In this document: piece by piece, positions 16,899 through 24,101 of the stretch
Layout: each line of letters begins with the position of its first letter
How positions within the stretch are numbered: position 1 is the stretch's first letter
Origin: Streptomyces bauhiniae
GTDB lineage: Bacteria; Actinomycetota; Actinomycetes; Streptomycetales; Streptomycetaceae
Assembly: GCF_004784475.1 (NCBI RefSeq)
Contig: NZ_SRRT01000004.1
Span: 186,001-250,000, forward strand
DNA: 64,000 bases
Direction of reading: 5' to 3'
Made by a program: the position numbers and the translations under genes
Notes under the pieces: model-generated
Database searches by the model: none
What the model was told of the DNA's origin: nothing
The model's input: the letters and a program-made list of their open reading frames with translations, nothing else

Positions 16899-18127
16899 AC
16901 GCGGTGCGCGAACTCTCGGACGGGGAGGCCGCGTTCGCGTACACGCATGCGCTGATGGGCGGCACGACCCAGGTCACCACGCAGGTGACGGTACGGGAGG
17001 ACATCGCACCGGGGCGGCTGCACAAGGCTGTTGAGCAGTGGGCCGCTGAACTCCCGTTGCTCGGCCTGCGCATCGAGGAGCACGCGGACACCCTGTGGTT
17101 CGCCCAGGGTCCCGGCGTACTGCCCGACCAACTCCGCCACTCCACGCTGACCTCGCCGGACTCCCCCGACGACCTGCTGCGACGCGAGCTGAACGAGGTC
17201 CTGGAGACCGGCGCCCCCCTGTGGCGGCTGCACGCCGTACGCGATCCGAGGGCCGGGGCGACGCACCTGTACTTCACCCGCAACCACGCGATCTCCGACG
17301 GCCATTCGACGGGCGCGGTGATCCGGGCCCTGCTGGACGCCCTGTTTCCCTCGTCGGAGCCCAGCCCGTACGACGTGCGAAGGCTGCCGCCGGACGCGGA
17401 CGGCCTCGCCTACCGGGCGCCGGCGGGGCAGCAGGGTCTCGTCCAACCTCCATCCGGGCGGCTCCCGTTCGCGGAACACCGACCCTGGGAGGAGCGTGGC
17501 GCGGACTTCGTCCCGTGCACGCTCACCCGAGCGGAGAGCGTGGCTCTGAAGGGCTGGTGCAAGCAACAGGGCGTGACCGTCAACCAGTTCTTCGCCGCCG
17601 CGCTCGCCGAGTCCTACGCGGAGGTCACCGGCCGTACCGAGGTCGGGATGTTCACCGCGGTGTCCCTGCGGCAGCGGTACGCGGACCTTCCGGACGTGGG
17701 CTGCTTCATCAACGTACTGCGGGTGCCGATGCGGCCGGGCCGGGGTGAACTGACCGGCCTGGCGCGGGAGTACGGCACCGCACTGGCGGCGGCCGACGCG
17801 GCCTGGCGGCCCCCCGTCCGCTCGCACGCGGCGATCCGGCGTGCGGTCGAGGAGACTGCGGCCGCCGGGTCGGCGCCGGGAATCTGCATCACGAACGTGG
17901 GAGTGGTAGACCCGGCGCTCGGTCCGCACCTGAACCGGGTCGGCGGCTATCGGACCATCGTCAACCGCACCGGCGCCAACTACGGCCTGGTCCTCCATCT
18001 GGGCACGCTGGACGGCACGTTCAGTCCGGCGCTCGCCTTCGGCACACCCGCCGTGGACCGGTCCCTGGCGCTGGACGTGGCGAAGGGGCTGCACGACCGG
18101 GCCGTGCGCCCTCAGGGGGCGGCGTGA
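16895..18127 (+). CDS. Condensation/PapA-type acyltransferase
   Basis: A 410-residue stand-alone member of the condensation-domain superfamily (PapA5 and related acyltransferases), which joins an acyl thioester to an alcohol or amine. The HHxxxDG motif appears as NHAISDG (residues 130-136): the catalytic second His131 and structural Asp135 are kept while the first His is Asn. A C-terminal NRTGANYGLVLHLGT block corresponds to the channel-closing region. The GTG start at 16895 overlaps the FAH stop. It is the last gene of the rightward operon and its 3' end overlaps the convergent ArsR gene by 16 bases. A role as the final esterifying or amidating enzyme is inferred. Confidence 0.82.
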   Translation: MNAVRELSDGEAAFAYTHALMGGTTQVTTQVTVREDIAPGRLHKAVEQWAAELPLLGLRIEEHADTLWFAQGPGVLPDQLRHSTLTSPDSPDDLLRRELNEVLETGAPLWRLHAVRDPRAGATHLYFTRNHAISDGHSTGAVIRALLDALFPSSEPSPYDVRRLPPDADGLAYRAPAGQQGLVQPPSGRLPFAEHRPWEERGADFVPCTLTRAESVALKGWCKQQGVTVNQFFAAALAESYAEVTGRTEVGMFTAVSLRQRYADLPDVGCFINVLRVPMRPGRGELTGLAREYGTALAAADAAWRPPVRSHAAIRRAVEETAAAGSAPGICITNVGVVDPALGPHLNRVGGYRTIVNRTGANYGLVLHLGTLDGTFSPALAFGTPAVDRSLALDVAKGLHDRAVRPQGAA

Positions 18128-18465
18128 CCGAGCACCAGGTCCAGCAGGCCGGGGAACCGGGCGTCGAACTCCGGCTTGCGCAGCCGGTTGAGCCGCTTCG
18201 CCCCGGCGTCCCGCTGCTCCAGCAGCCCGGCCTCCCGCAGGACGGCGAAGTGGCGGCTCAGGGTGGCCTTGGTGACCGGTACGTCGAAGCTGCCGCAGGA
18301 CCGCTCCCAGTCCCCGGCGCCGGCCAACTCCCGTACCAGGGTCTGCCGTACGGGGTCGGCGAGGGCGAGCAGGGCCGTCTCCAGCGCGACCTCGTCCGGG
18401 GCCGTGTGGACCGGCGGGGTGCGGTGGCTCGCCGCGTCCTGCTGCCGAGAGGTCTGTGCCGCCAT
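18112..18465 (-). CDS. ArsR-family winged-helix regulator
   Basis: A 117-residue winged-helix repressor. ALADPVRQTLVRELA and VTKATLSRHFAVLREAGLLEQR are the conserved helices 2-5 of ArsR-type regulators. There is no obvious metal-binding Cys pair, so it is probably of the organic-ligand or metabolic group. The first 25 residues are polar and disordered. It is divergent from the MFS exporter, with two inverted repeats in between, so direct control of the exporter operon is likely. Its 3' end overlaps the acyltransferase gene. Confidence 0.88.
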   Translation of the reverse strand: MAAQTSRQQDAASHRTPPVHTAPDEVALETALLALADPVRQTLVRELAGAGDWERSCGSFDVPVTKATLSRHFAVLREAGLLEQRDAGAKRLNRLRKPEFDARFPGLLDLVLGHAAP

Positions 18466-18522
18466 GGCTGATCGCTCCGTCCCGTCTCACTCGATCCGTA
18501 CACACCGGGCGCGTACGGATTG

Positions 18523-18575
18523 CAGAGTGTTCGATGATCTGCGTACACTCTGACTGTTCGCTCCTCGACGAACAG
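18523..18575. promoter_or_regulatory. Two adjacent inverted repeats in the ArsR/MFS divergent promoter
   Basis: CAGAGTGT (18523-18530) and ACACTCTG (18545-18552) form a perfect 8-bp inverted repeat with a 14-base spacer. CTGTTCG (18554-18560) and CGAACAG (18569-18575) form a second perfect 7-bp inverted repeat with an 8-base spacer. They lie 58-110 bases upstream of the ArsR start and 84-137 bases upstream of the exporter start. This is the expected place for an autoregulated operator pair. Confidence 0.6.
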
Positions 18576-18659
18576 CCTACCGGAGCCGGTGGCGTACCGC
18601 CCTGCTCCCGCACTCGAGCCTCCCCTACGCCCGCTTCGGCACGCATGGAAGGAAGACCC

Positions 18660-20081
18660 GTGCCCCAGACCTCACCGCACAAGGCCCGCCCAGGACTGAC
18701 CCTGTTCGCCGCGTGCCTCGGCTTCGTCGTCGTCATCCTCGACGTCAGCGTCGTGAACGTCGCCACCAAGGCCCTCGGCGCCGAGTTCGGCGGCAGCCTC
18801 TCCGGCCTGGAGTGGGTGATCAACGGCTACACCCTCACCTTCGCGGCCTTCCTGCTGACCGCCGGCGCCATGGGCGACCGCTACGACCCGAAGCAGATCT
18901 TCATGTGGGGCTTCGCGCTCTTCGCCGTCACCTCGCTGATCTGCGGCGCCGCCCCCACGCTGGTCGCGCTGATCGCCGCCCGGGTCCTCCAGGGCGTGGG
19001 CGCGGCGATGATCGTGCCGTCGTCGCTGTCGATCGTGAACACCAACTTCCCGGACCCCCACGAGCGCACCCGCGCGGTGAGCCTGTGGGCGGCGGCGGGC
19101 GGCCTCGCGCTGGCCCTCGGCCCGGTGGTCGGCGGTCTGCTGGTGGACTCGCTGGGCTGGCGCTCGATCTTCTTCGTCAACGTCCCGATCGCCGCGCTCG
19201 GCATCGTGCTGGTCCGGGCCTACGCCCGCCCGGCGCCGGCCCGTGACGTCTCCGTGGCCCGCTCGCTGGACCTGCCGGGTCAGTTGCTCGCCGTCGTCGG
19301 CCTGGGCGCGCTGACCGGGGCCATCGTGGAGGCCAACGCTCAGGGCTGGACCTCGGCCACCGTGCTGACCTGCCTGGTCGTCTTCGTGCTCGCGCTGGCC
19401 GGCTTCTTCGCCGCCGAGCGCCGCACCCACGACCCGATGCTGCCGCTGCACCTGTTCCGCCGGCACGCGTTCTCCGCGACCTCGCTCATCGGCGTGCTGC
19501 TCAACTTCGCCTTCTACGGCCTGATCTTCGTCTTCAGCCTGTTCTTCCAGCAGGTCTGGGACTACTCCCCGATCACCGCGGGCCTGGCGTTCCTGCCGAT
19601 GACGGCCGCCATCATGATCGCCAACCTGTCCTGCGGTCCGCTGGTCAAGAAGTACGGTGCCCGGTCGGTACTGATCACCGGCAACGTCCTGGCCGCCGTC
19701 GGCTACCTGGCCACGATCCCGGTCGTCGGCTCGGACGCGTACGTGCGGATGGCCGTGCAGTTCGTGGTCGCCGGATTCGGCATCGGGCTGGTGGTGCCGT
19801 CCATGACCAACGCCATGCTCGGCTCGGTGGACCCCGCCAACGCGGGCATCGCCTCCGGAGTCCTCAACGCCTCGCGGCAGTTGGGCGGGCTCATCGGGGT
19901 GGCCGTCATGGGGCTGCTCGTGGGGCAGGCGTCCTCCGGGCACTTCCTGACCGGGCTGCGGGCGTCCCTGATCGCGGCGGTGGTCGCGCTCGCGGTCAGC
20001 GCCGGCCTGAGCACGTTCGGCCCGCGCAAGCCCCGGCCGGTGCCGGCGCCGGTCGACCTTCAGCCGGCCGAGGTCCACTGA
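18660..20081 (+). CDS. MFS drug exporter, DHA2 (EmrB/QacA) type
   Basis: A 473-residue integral membrane transporter with about 14 predicted hydrophobic helices, as in the DHA2 drug:proton antiporters. Visible signatures are the membrane motif LDVSVVNVATKALG in helix 1, GAMGDRYDPKQIF (loop 2-3) and RVLQGVGAAMIVPSS in helix 4. The GTG at 18660 is preferred over the ATG at 18645 because GGAAGGAAG sits just upstream. It is 24 bases ahead of the CHMI gene and probably starts a three-gene operon. As the only transporter in the cluster it is the likely product exporter or self-resistance pump, controlled by the divergent ArsR protein. Confidence 0.93.
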   Translation: MPQTSPHKARPGLTLFAACLGFVVVILDVSVVNVATKALGAEFGGSLSGLEWVINGYTLTFAAFLLTAGAMGDRYDPKQIFMWGFALFAVTSLICGAAPTLVALIAARVLQGVGAAMIVPSSLSIVNTNFPDPHERTRAVSLWAAAGGLALALGPVVGGLLVDSLGWRSIFFVNVPIAALGIVLVRAYARPAPARDVSVARSLDLPGQLLAVVGLGALTGAIVEANAQGWTSATVLTCLVVFVLALAGFFAAERRTHDPMLPLHLFRRHAFSATSLIGVLLNFAFYGLIFVFSLFFQQVWDYSPITAGLAFLPMTAAIMIANLSCGPLVKKYGARSVLITGNVLAAVGYLATIPVVGSDAYVRMAVQFVVAGFGIGLVVPSMTNAMLGSVDPANAGIASGVLNASRQLGGLIGVAVMGLLVGQASSGHFLTGLRASLIAAVVALAVSAGLSTFGPRKPRPVPAPVDLQPAEVH

Positions 20082-20105
20082 CCCGTTGGGAGCTGGGAGC
20101 GCGAC

Positions 20106-20504
20106 ATGCCTCACCTCGTACTCGAATACTCCGGCAACGTCCGTGACTCCGTCGATCCGGCGGCCGTCTTCGGCAAACTCCACAACACCCTTGCGGAGGC
20201 GGGCGGTTTCCGCCTCCAGGACTTCAAGAGCCGCGCGGTCCCGATGGACCGGTACCTCATCGGGGACGGCAGCTACGAGCAGTCCTTCGTGAACCTCGAC
20301 ATCAGGACGTTCGCCGGCAAGTCCGTCGAGGCGCGTGCCGCCATCAGCGAGGCGGCGCTCGCCGTACTGGCGGAGTTCTTCCCGGCCACCCTGCGCGAGA
20401 CGGCCTGCGACATCTCCGTCCAGGTGACCGAGCTGGACCGCGCGAGCTTCGCCCGCACGCGGTCCGGCGACCAGCCCAACTCTCAGGAGCGGAACCAGTC
20501 ATGA
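20106..20504 (+). CDS. 5-carboxymethyl-2-hydroxymuconate isomerase (CHMI)-family protein
   Basis: A 132-residue member of the CHMI branch of the tautomerase superfamily. The mature protein would begin PHLVLEYSGN with the catalytic Pro2 in place. The body has the NLDIRTFAGKS strand and the RAAISEAALAVLAEFF helix typical of CHMI trimers. In homoprotocatechuate degradation this enzyme moves a double bond in a muconate. None of the other genes of that pathway is nearby, so it is probably recruited for tautomerisation in the biosynthetic route. Its stop overlaps the SDR start by ATGA. Confidence 0.88.
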   Translation: MPHLVLEYSGNVRDSVDPAAVFGKLHNTLAEAGGFRLQDFKSRAVPMDRYLIGDGSYEQSFVNLDIRTFAGKSVEARAAISEAALAVLAEFFPATLRETACDISVQVTELDRASFARTRSGDQPNSQERNQS

Positions 20505-21217
20505 GCGCATACGCGGACCAGCGCGTCCTTGTCGTCGGCGGCACCTCGGGGGTCGGCCTGGCCTCCGCCCGCGAGTTCGCGTCCCAGGGCGCGGACACGG
20601 TCATCGTCTCCCGCAACCCCCAGCGGATCGACGAGGCGGTGACGGCCCTCTCCGGCCTCGCCGGCCCGGTCACCGGCCAGACCCTCGACATCCGCTCCGA
20701 CGACGAGGTGGCCAAGTTCGCCGCCACGGCAGGTTCCTTCGACCACATAGTGGTCACGGCGGGCGAAACCCCGATGGGCCGCGTCGACACCCTGCCCCTG
20801 TCGGAGGCGTACGCGGCGATGGACAGCAAGTTCTGGGGCGCCTACCGCATCGCCCGCGCCGTCCACCCCACCCGCTCCCTCACCCTCGTCTCCGGCTACC
20901 TCTCCCAACGCCCCGGCCGCGCATCCGCCCTCCAGAGCGCGATCAACGCCGCCCTGGAGGCGCTGGTGCGGGGGCTGGCCCTTGAGGCTGCGCCGCTTCG
21001 GGTGAACGCAGTGTCGCCGGGGCTCCTCCGTACCCCGCTGTGGGACGGGCTCGATGCTGCGGCTCGGGACACGATGTACTCCTCCGCCGTGCAGCGGCTG
21101 CCGTTGGGGCGGGTGGGGGAGGCTTCGGATGTGGCGGAGGCGGTGCTGTTCTTGGCGGGGAATGGGTATGCGACGGGGACGACGGTGTTTGTGGATGGCG
21201 GGGGGATGATCGCCTGA
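20501..21217 (+). CDS. SDR-family protein lacking the canonical Tyr/Lys
   Basis: A 238-residue Rossmann protein of the short-chain dehydrogenase/reductase family. The cofactor motif GGTSGVG is at residues 13-19, VVTAGE replaces NNAG, and VNAVSPGLLRTPL and ATGTTVFVDGGG are the usual C-terminal blocks. Ser131 is kept, but the YxxxK position reads QSAIN (Gln145 and Asn149). The standard proton relay is therefore missing. It may be a non-redox isomerase or dehydratase, or use another residue. It is translationally coupled to the CHMI-family gene and ends the cluster arm. The last 150 bases are noticeably G-rich. Confidence 0.87.
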   Translation: MSAYADQRVLVVGGTSGVGLASAREFASQGADTVIVSRNPQRIDEAVTALSGLAGPVTGQTLDIRSDDEVAKFAATAGSFDHIVVTAGETPMGRVDTLPLSEAYAAMDSKFWGAYRIARAVHPTRSLTLVSGYLSQRPGRASALQSAINAALEALVRGLALEAAPLRVNAVSPGLLRTPLWDGLDAAARDTMYSSAVQRLPLGRVGEASDVAEAVLFLAGNGYATGTTVFVDGGGMIA

Positions 21218-21332
21218 GGCGGGGGCGAAGGGGAGCCCCAGTTGCGGGCCTCGCCGTGTCGGAGGCACCGGGCGCTGCATCAACTGGTCGGACTTCGTGA
21301 CGCTCGCACAGCAGGCCGTCAACTGGGACAGG

Positions 21333-22001
21333 TCAGGGAGCGATGAGGCGGGTGGTGAAGCCGTCCCGGACGAGGGATTCGTACGCGTCCCGTACGCCCT
21401 CCGGGACCTCCTGCTCGGTGGCGAAGCCGAGCTTCGGGTATTCGATGATCCGCTGGAGGTCGCCGACGAGCATGTCCAGGACGAGCTTCTCGTCGCCGAT
21501 GGACTTCAGGTAGTCGTCGAACTCCAGGGGCTCCGACGCGCAGAGGAACTCGATGCCGGGCCACAGCTTGCGGGCGGTCGCGTACGACCGGCGTTCCATG
21601 TACGGCTTGCAGATGAGCATCACCGTGGCCGGGAGGATGCCGGCGGCGGCCAGGACCTCCCGCGACAGGGTGATGTTCTGCCCGGTGTTGCCGGCGTTCG
21701 GTTCCAGCAGGATCGCCTCTGCGGGGACCCCGAGGCCGAGGGCGTGCTCGCGGAAGTGGACGGCCTCGCCGCGCGGGAACACCCTGACGGTGGTGGGGCT
21801 GTTGCCGCCGGTGAAGACCAGGGTCGGGAACAGCCCGGCGTGGTACAGCTCGGCGGCGTGGGTGGCGACGCCGAGGTCGTGGCTGCCCAGGCCGATCGCC
21901 ACGTCGACAGGGCGCGGCTGGTGGTGCATCTGGTGGTAGTCCCAGATGCGCGCGGCCTGGTGCCACTGGTCCTCGGTGATGGTCTGCTGGTTGTCGCTCA
22001 C
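21333..22001 (-). CDS. YdcF/DUF218-family protein
   Basis: A 222-residue cytoplasmic protein of the YdcF/SanA/ElyC (DUF218) family. Visible family features are VAIGLGSHDLGVATHAAELY, LVFTGGNSP and the EPNAGNTGQNITLSR block, then MLICKPYMERRSYAT. These proteins have a Rossmann-like fold and E. coli YdcF binds S-adenosylmethionine. The true reaction is unknown. The start is the GTG at 22001, preceded by GGGAGAG. It lies 13 bases downstream of the broken XRE/TPR regulator gene on the same strand, so the two were probably cotranscribed. Confidence 0.85.
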   Translation of the reverse strand: MSDNQQTITEDQWHQAARIWDYHQMHHQPRPVDVAIGLGSHDLGVATHAAELYHAGLFPTLVFTGGNSPTTVRVFPRGEAVHFREHALGLGVPAEAILLEPNAGNTGQNITLSREVLAAAGILPATVMLICKPYMERRSYATARKLWPGIEFLCASEPLEFDDYLKSIGDEKLVLDMLVGDLQRIIEYPKLGFATEQEVPEGVRDAYESLVRDGFTTRLIAP

Positions 22002-22014
22002 GGCTCTCTCCCTG

Positions 22015-22949
22015 TCACCGTCGCAGGGGGCCGGCCGGCCCCTCGCTCATGGCCCTGACGCCCTCGATGCTGCGCAACTGGTGCACGAGTCCGTACCGCG
22101 CGGCCGTGCTGGTGGCCTGATCGAGGACGCGGAGCCCATCATCGCGGGTCGCGGTGTCGGAGAGCAGGATGTGGCCGTGGGCGGTGTCCAGCCGGACGCG
22201 TTCCATCGGCGAGTCGGTGTTCCCACTGCCACGGGCGACGTCGATGAAGTGCAGGGCCTGGTCGAGGTCGCCGGCGCCACGGCGGGCCAAAGCGACCTTC
22301 TGGTGGGCCACCGACCAGTCGTCGGGCTCGGTGAGATCCTCGAAGTCGCGGATCGCAGCCCGCATGACGCGGGTCGCGTAGTCGTGCCGGCCGTTCTTGC
22401 TCAGCGCCGTACCCACCCACAGGCGGGCCTTGGCGCGGTCTCTGCGGGACAGCCGGTCGTCGACGGCGAGGGTCTCGTAATGGCGGGCGGCGGTCTCCAG
22501 CTTGCCGGACATCTCCGTGACCACGGCGAGAGAGAGGTCGAGCTGCGCGATTCGCCGCGGGATGCCGAGCTGGACGAAGACCGCGCGAGCCCCGGCGTAG
22601 GAATGCTGTGCGGACAGCGGGCCGAGTAAGCAACCCTGGTCGCGTTTCAAGTCGCCGAGCAGCGCGGTCGAGCACCGGCGGCGGGCTGGGCGAGATGCCG
22701 CGCCGGACTGGCCATCTCGGACAGGAGCGTCTCGAAGCGCAGGTGGGCAGTGGCGTCCGCGCGTCCGAGGGCGGTGTCGAGCATGGCCTGGGTATCGGGC
22801 CTGGGTTCGGTTCCAGTGCGCTTGCTCTCCCACTTCGAGACCGTGGCGACGGCCACGCCGAGGTGCTCGGCGAAGGCCCGCACGCTCAGCCGCAGGGCGA
22901 GACGGAGCGCCCGGGTCTCCAGCCCGGTCCAATGGTGCACGGTCGCCAC
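22015..22949 (-). pseudogene. Frameshifted and internally deleted XRE/TPR regulator
   Basis: The N-terminal part (from ATG 22949) is a normal XRE helix-turn-helix: LSVRAFAEHLGVAVATVSKW. After about 75 residues it enters a Pro/Ala stretch and stops at 22647. A second frame then picks up at the family sequence TALLGDLKRDQG and continues through ETAARHYETLAVDDRLSRRD to the end at 22015, the tetratricopeptide part of the same regulator type. The two parts are out of frame by one base, and the total is shorter than the roughly 390 residues I expect for this Streptomyces family, so an internal deletion with a frameshift is inferred. A TTA leucine codon (22627-22629) occurs in the relic. A sequencing error would not explain the missing middle. 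Confidence 0.75.
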
Positions 22950-23068
22950 ACGTCACTCCCTTCCACCAGCATCGAAGCAGAACGCGGGCGGGCGGCGGGA
23001 CGAAAGTGGAACGGAAGTAGAACGGCCGGTGATTGGCCGCAGATTCGGCGGCATCCATGCTCGGAACC

Positions 23069-23485
23069 ATGTCGCAACCCACCACGCGGCCTCGTCCGAC
23101 CGGGCACCCCGGCTACAGCGAGACGCTGCCGCGCGCCCCCGAAAGCGCCATGACCGCACGCCGATTGGTACGCGCCGCCCTCTCCACGTGGGGGCTGAAC
23201 GACCTGATGGACGACACCCTCCTGATCGTCTCCGAGCTCGTGGCGAACGCCGTACGGCACGCCCGCCGGGACTCGATCCGCGTAGTGGTGGAGCGCCGCA
23301 CACCGCGCAGGGTCCGTGCAGCCGTGGCGGACTTCTCCCTTGACCGTCCCGAGCCAAGCCCGCCCACGGTTGACGCAGAAGACGGGCGCGGGCTCTTCCT
23401 CGTGATGACGCTCGCCATGAACTGGGGTACGGACGAGCGGCGGTGGGGGAAGGTCGTGTGGGCAGAACTGGAGGGACGCGGGTGA
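23069..23485 (+). CDS. Anti-sigma-factor-like ATP-binding protein (HATPase)
   Basis: A 138-residue protein with the GHKL-type kinase/ATPase fold of RsbW/SpoIIAB-like regulators common in Streptomyces. The N box is VSELVANAVRHARRDSIRVVV and the G1 box is DAEDGRGLFLVM. ATG 23069 is chosen; an alternative ATG is at 23057. It is divergent from the broken XRE regulator and its stop overlaps the following small gene by GTGA. HTH regulator plus HATPase plus small protein is a recurring Streptomyces regulatory arrangement, here with the HTH partner apparently dead. Confidence 0.85.
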   Translation: MSQPTTRPRPTGHPGYSETLPRAPESAMTARRLVRAALSTWGLNDLMDDTLLIVSELVANAVRHARRDSIRVVVERRTPRRVRAAVADFSLDRPEPSPPTVDAEDGRGLFLVMTLAMNWGTDERRWGKVVWAELEGRG

Positions 23486-23658
23486 CCGACGAGACCCCTA
23501 CGCCCAGCCTGGCCCGAGCCCATCTGTCCCAACTGATCGAGCTGTTCGGCACGGACGGGTGCCTGCGGATCAGCACGGCGCCGGCCCACGACTGGGGCGG
23601 CTCGGCTTCGGATGTTGCCGTCGAGTGCGAGGAACCGGGTAACGACGAGCAGACCTAA
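23482..23658 (+). CDS. Small protein coupled to the HATPase gene
   Basis: A 58-residue acidic protein starting at a GTG that overlaps the stop of the ATPase gene. Its first half, ARAHLSQLIELFGTDGCLRI, is amphipathic and likely helical, and the tail is acidic. I do not recognise a family. Tight coupling suggests it works with the ATPase, for example as a binding partner. Confidence 0.7.
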   Translation: MTDETPTPSLARAHLSQLIELFGTDGCLRISTAPAHDWGGSASDVAVECEEPGNDEQT

Positions 23659-23685
23659 GGGCTACTTGGACACTGACAGTTGAGA

Positions 23686-23727
23686 CTGCGCCCGCGAGCG
23701 CCGACCGTCTAGGTCGAACGGGCGCAG
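23686..23727 (+). terminator. Long hairpin after the small gene
   Basis: CTGCGCCCG (23686-23694) pairs perfectly with CGGGCGCAG (23719-23727). Inside it CGACC (23702-23706) pairs with GGTCG (23712-23716) around a GTCTA loop. It lies 28 bases after the small gene and has no long T run, as is usual for Streptomyces terminators. Confidence 0.6.
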
Positions 23728-23771
23728 CTCCGTCACGGACCGGTTAGGGACCGTACGCCCATCGACACAGC

Positions 23772-23821
23772 AGGCGCCTTCTAAGCGCTTGGCCGCAGGT
23801 TCGAGTCCTGCCGGGGGCGCA
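23772..23821 (+). other. 3' half of tRNA-Arg(UCU): likely attachment-site remnant
   Basis: The sequence holds a perfect anticodon arm (stem GGCGC/GCGCT around loop CTTCTAA, anticodon TCT at 23780-23782), a 5-base variable region, a T arm GCAGG-TTCGAGT-CCTGC and an acceptor strand CGGGGGC ending in GCA. The matching 5' acceptor GCCCCCG and a D arm are absent upstream, although CCGTA remains at 23751-23755. A 3' tRNA half of about 50 bases is what tyrosine-recombinase integration leaves at one end of an island. The intact copy would lie to the left, outside this window. No integrase gene is visible. Confidence 0.72.
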
Positions 23822-24101
23822 CATCTCTGCCTTTCCGTCGGGGAGGGCTTTGCTGGTCAGGGCCAATGTCAGCCACGGCGACGAAGCCCTGGACGCGACC
23901 TGGAGTCACAGCTCATCTCCCCGTCAGCTCCTAGTACTCCAGCCGGACATCGTGGTCGGCCGTTCGGGGCGCCGGGGCTATCCGCCCCGCCCACGCGTCC
24001 AGGGAAAACTCTCTTCGGCGATGTCAGAGGCCTCTGTTAGTTTCATGCGGCGCTTGTGATCCACAAGCATCCAAAGATGCACAGGGGAGGGCCGCTTGAC
24101 C
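23822..24101. other. Gene-free interval between tRNA remnant and LamG gene
   Basis: I see no convincing gene here. Short open frames lack family resemblance. The last 20 bases hold the GGGGAGG ribosome binding site of the LamG gene. The interval may be decayed mobile DNA next to the tRNA remnant. Confidence 0.4.

Noticed and set aside
23731..23821. Complete tRNA-Arg gene
   Set aside because: The 5' acceptor strand does not pair with CGGGGGC beyond three bases and no D arm can be formed, so only a 3' half is supported.
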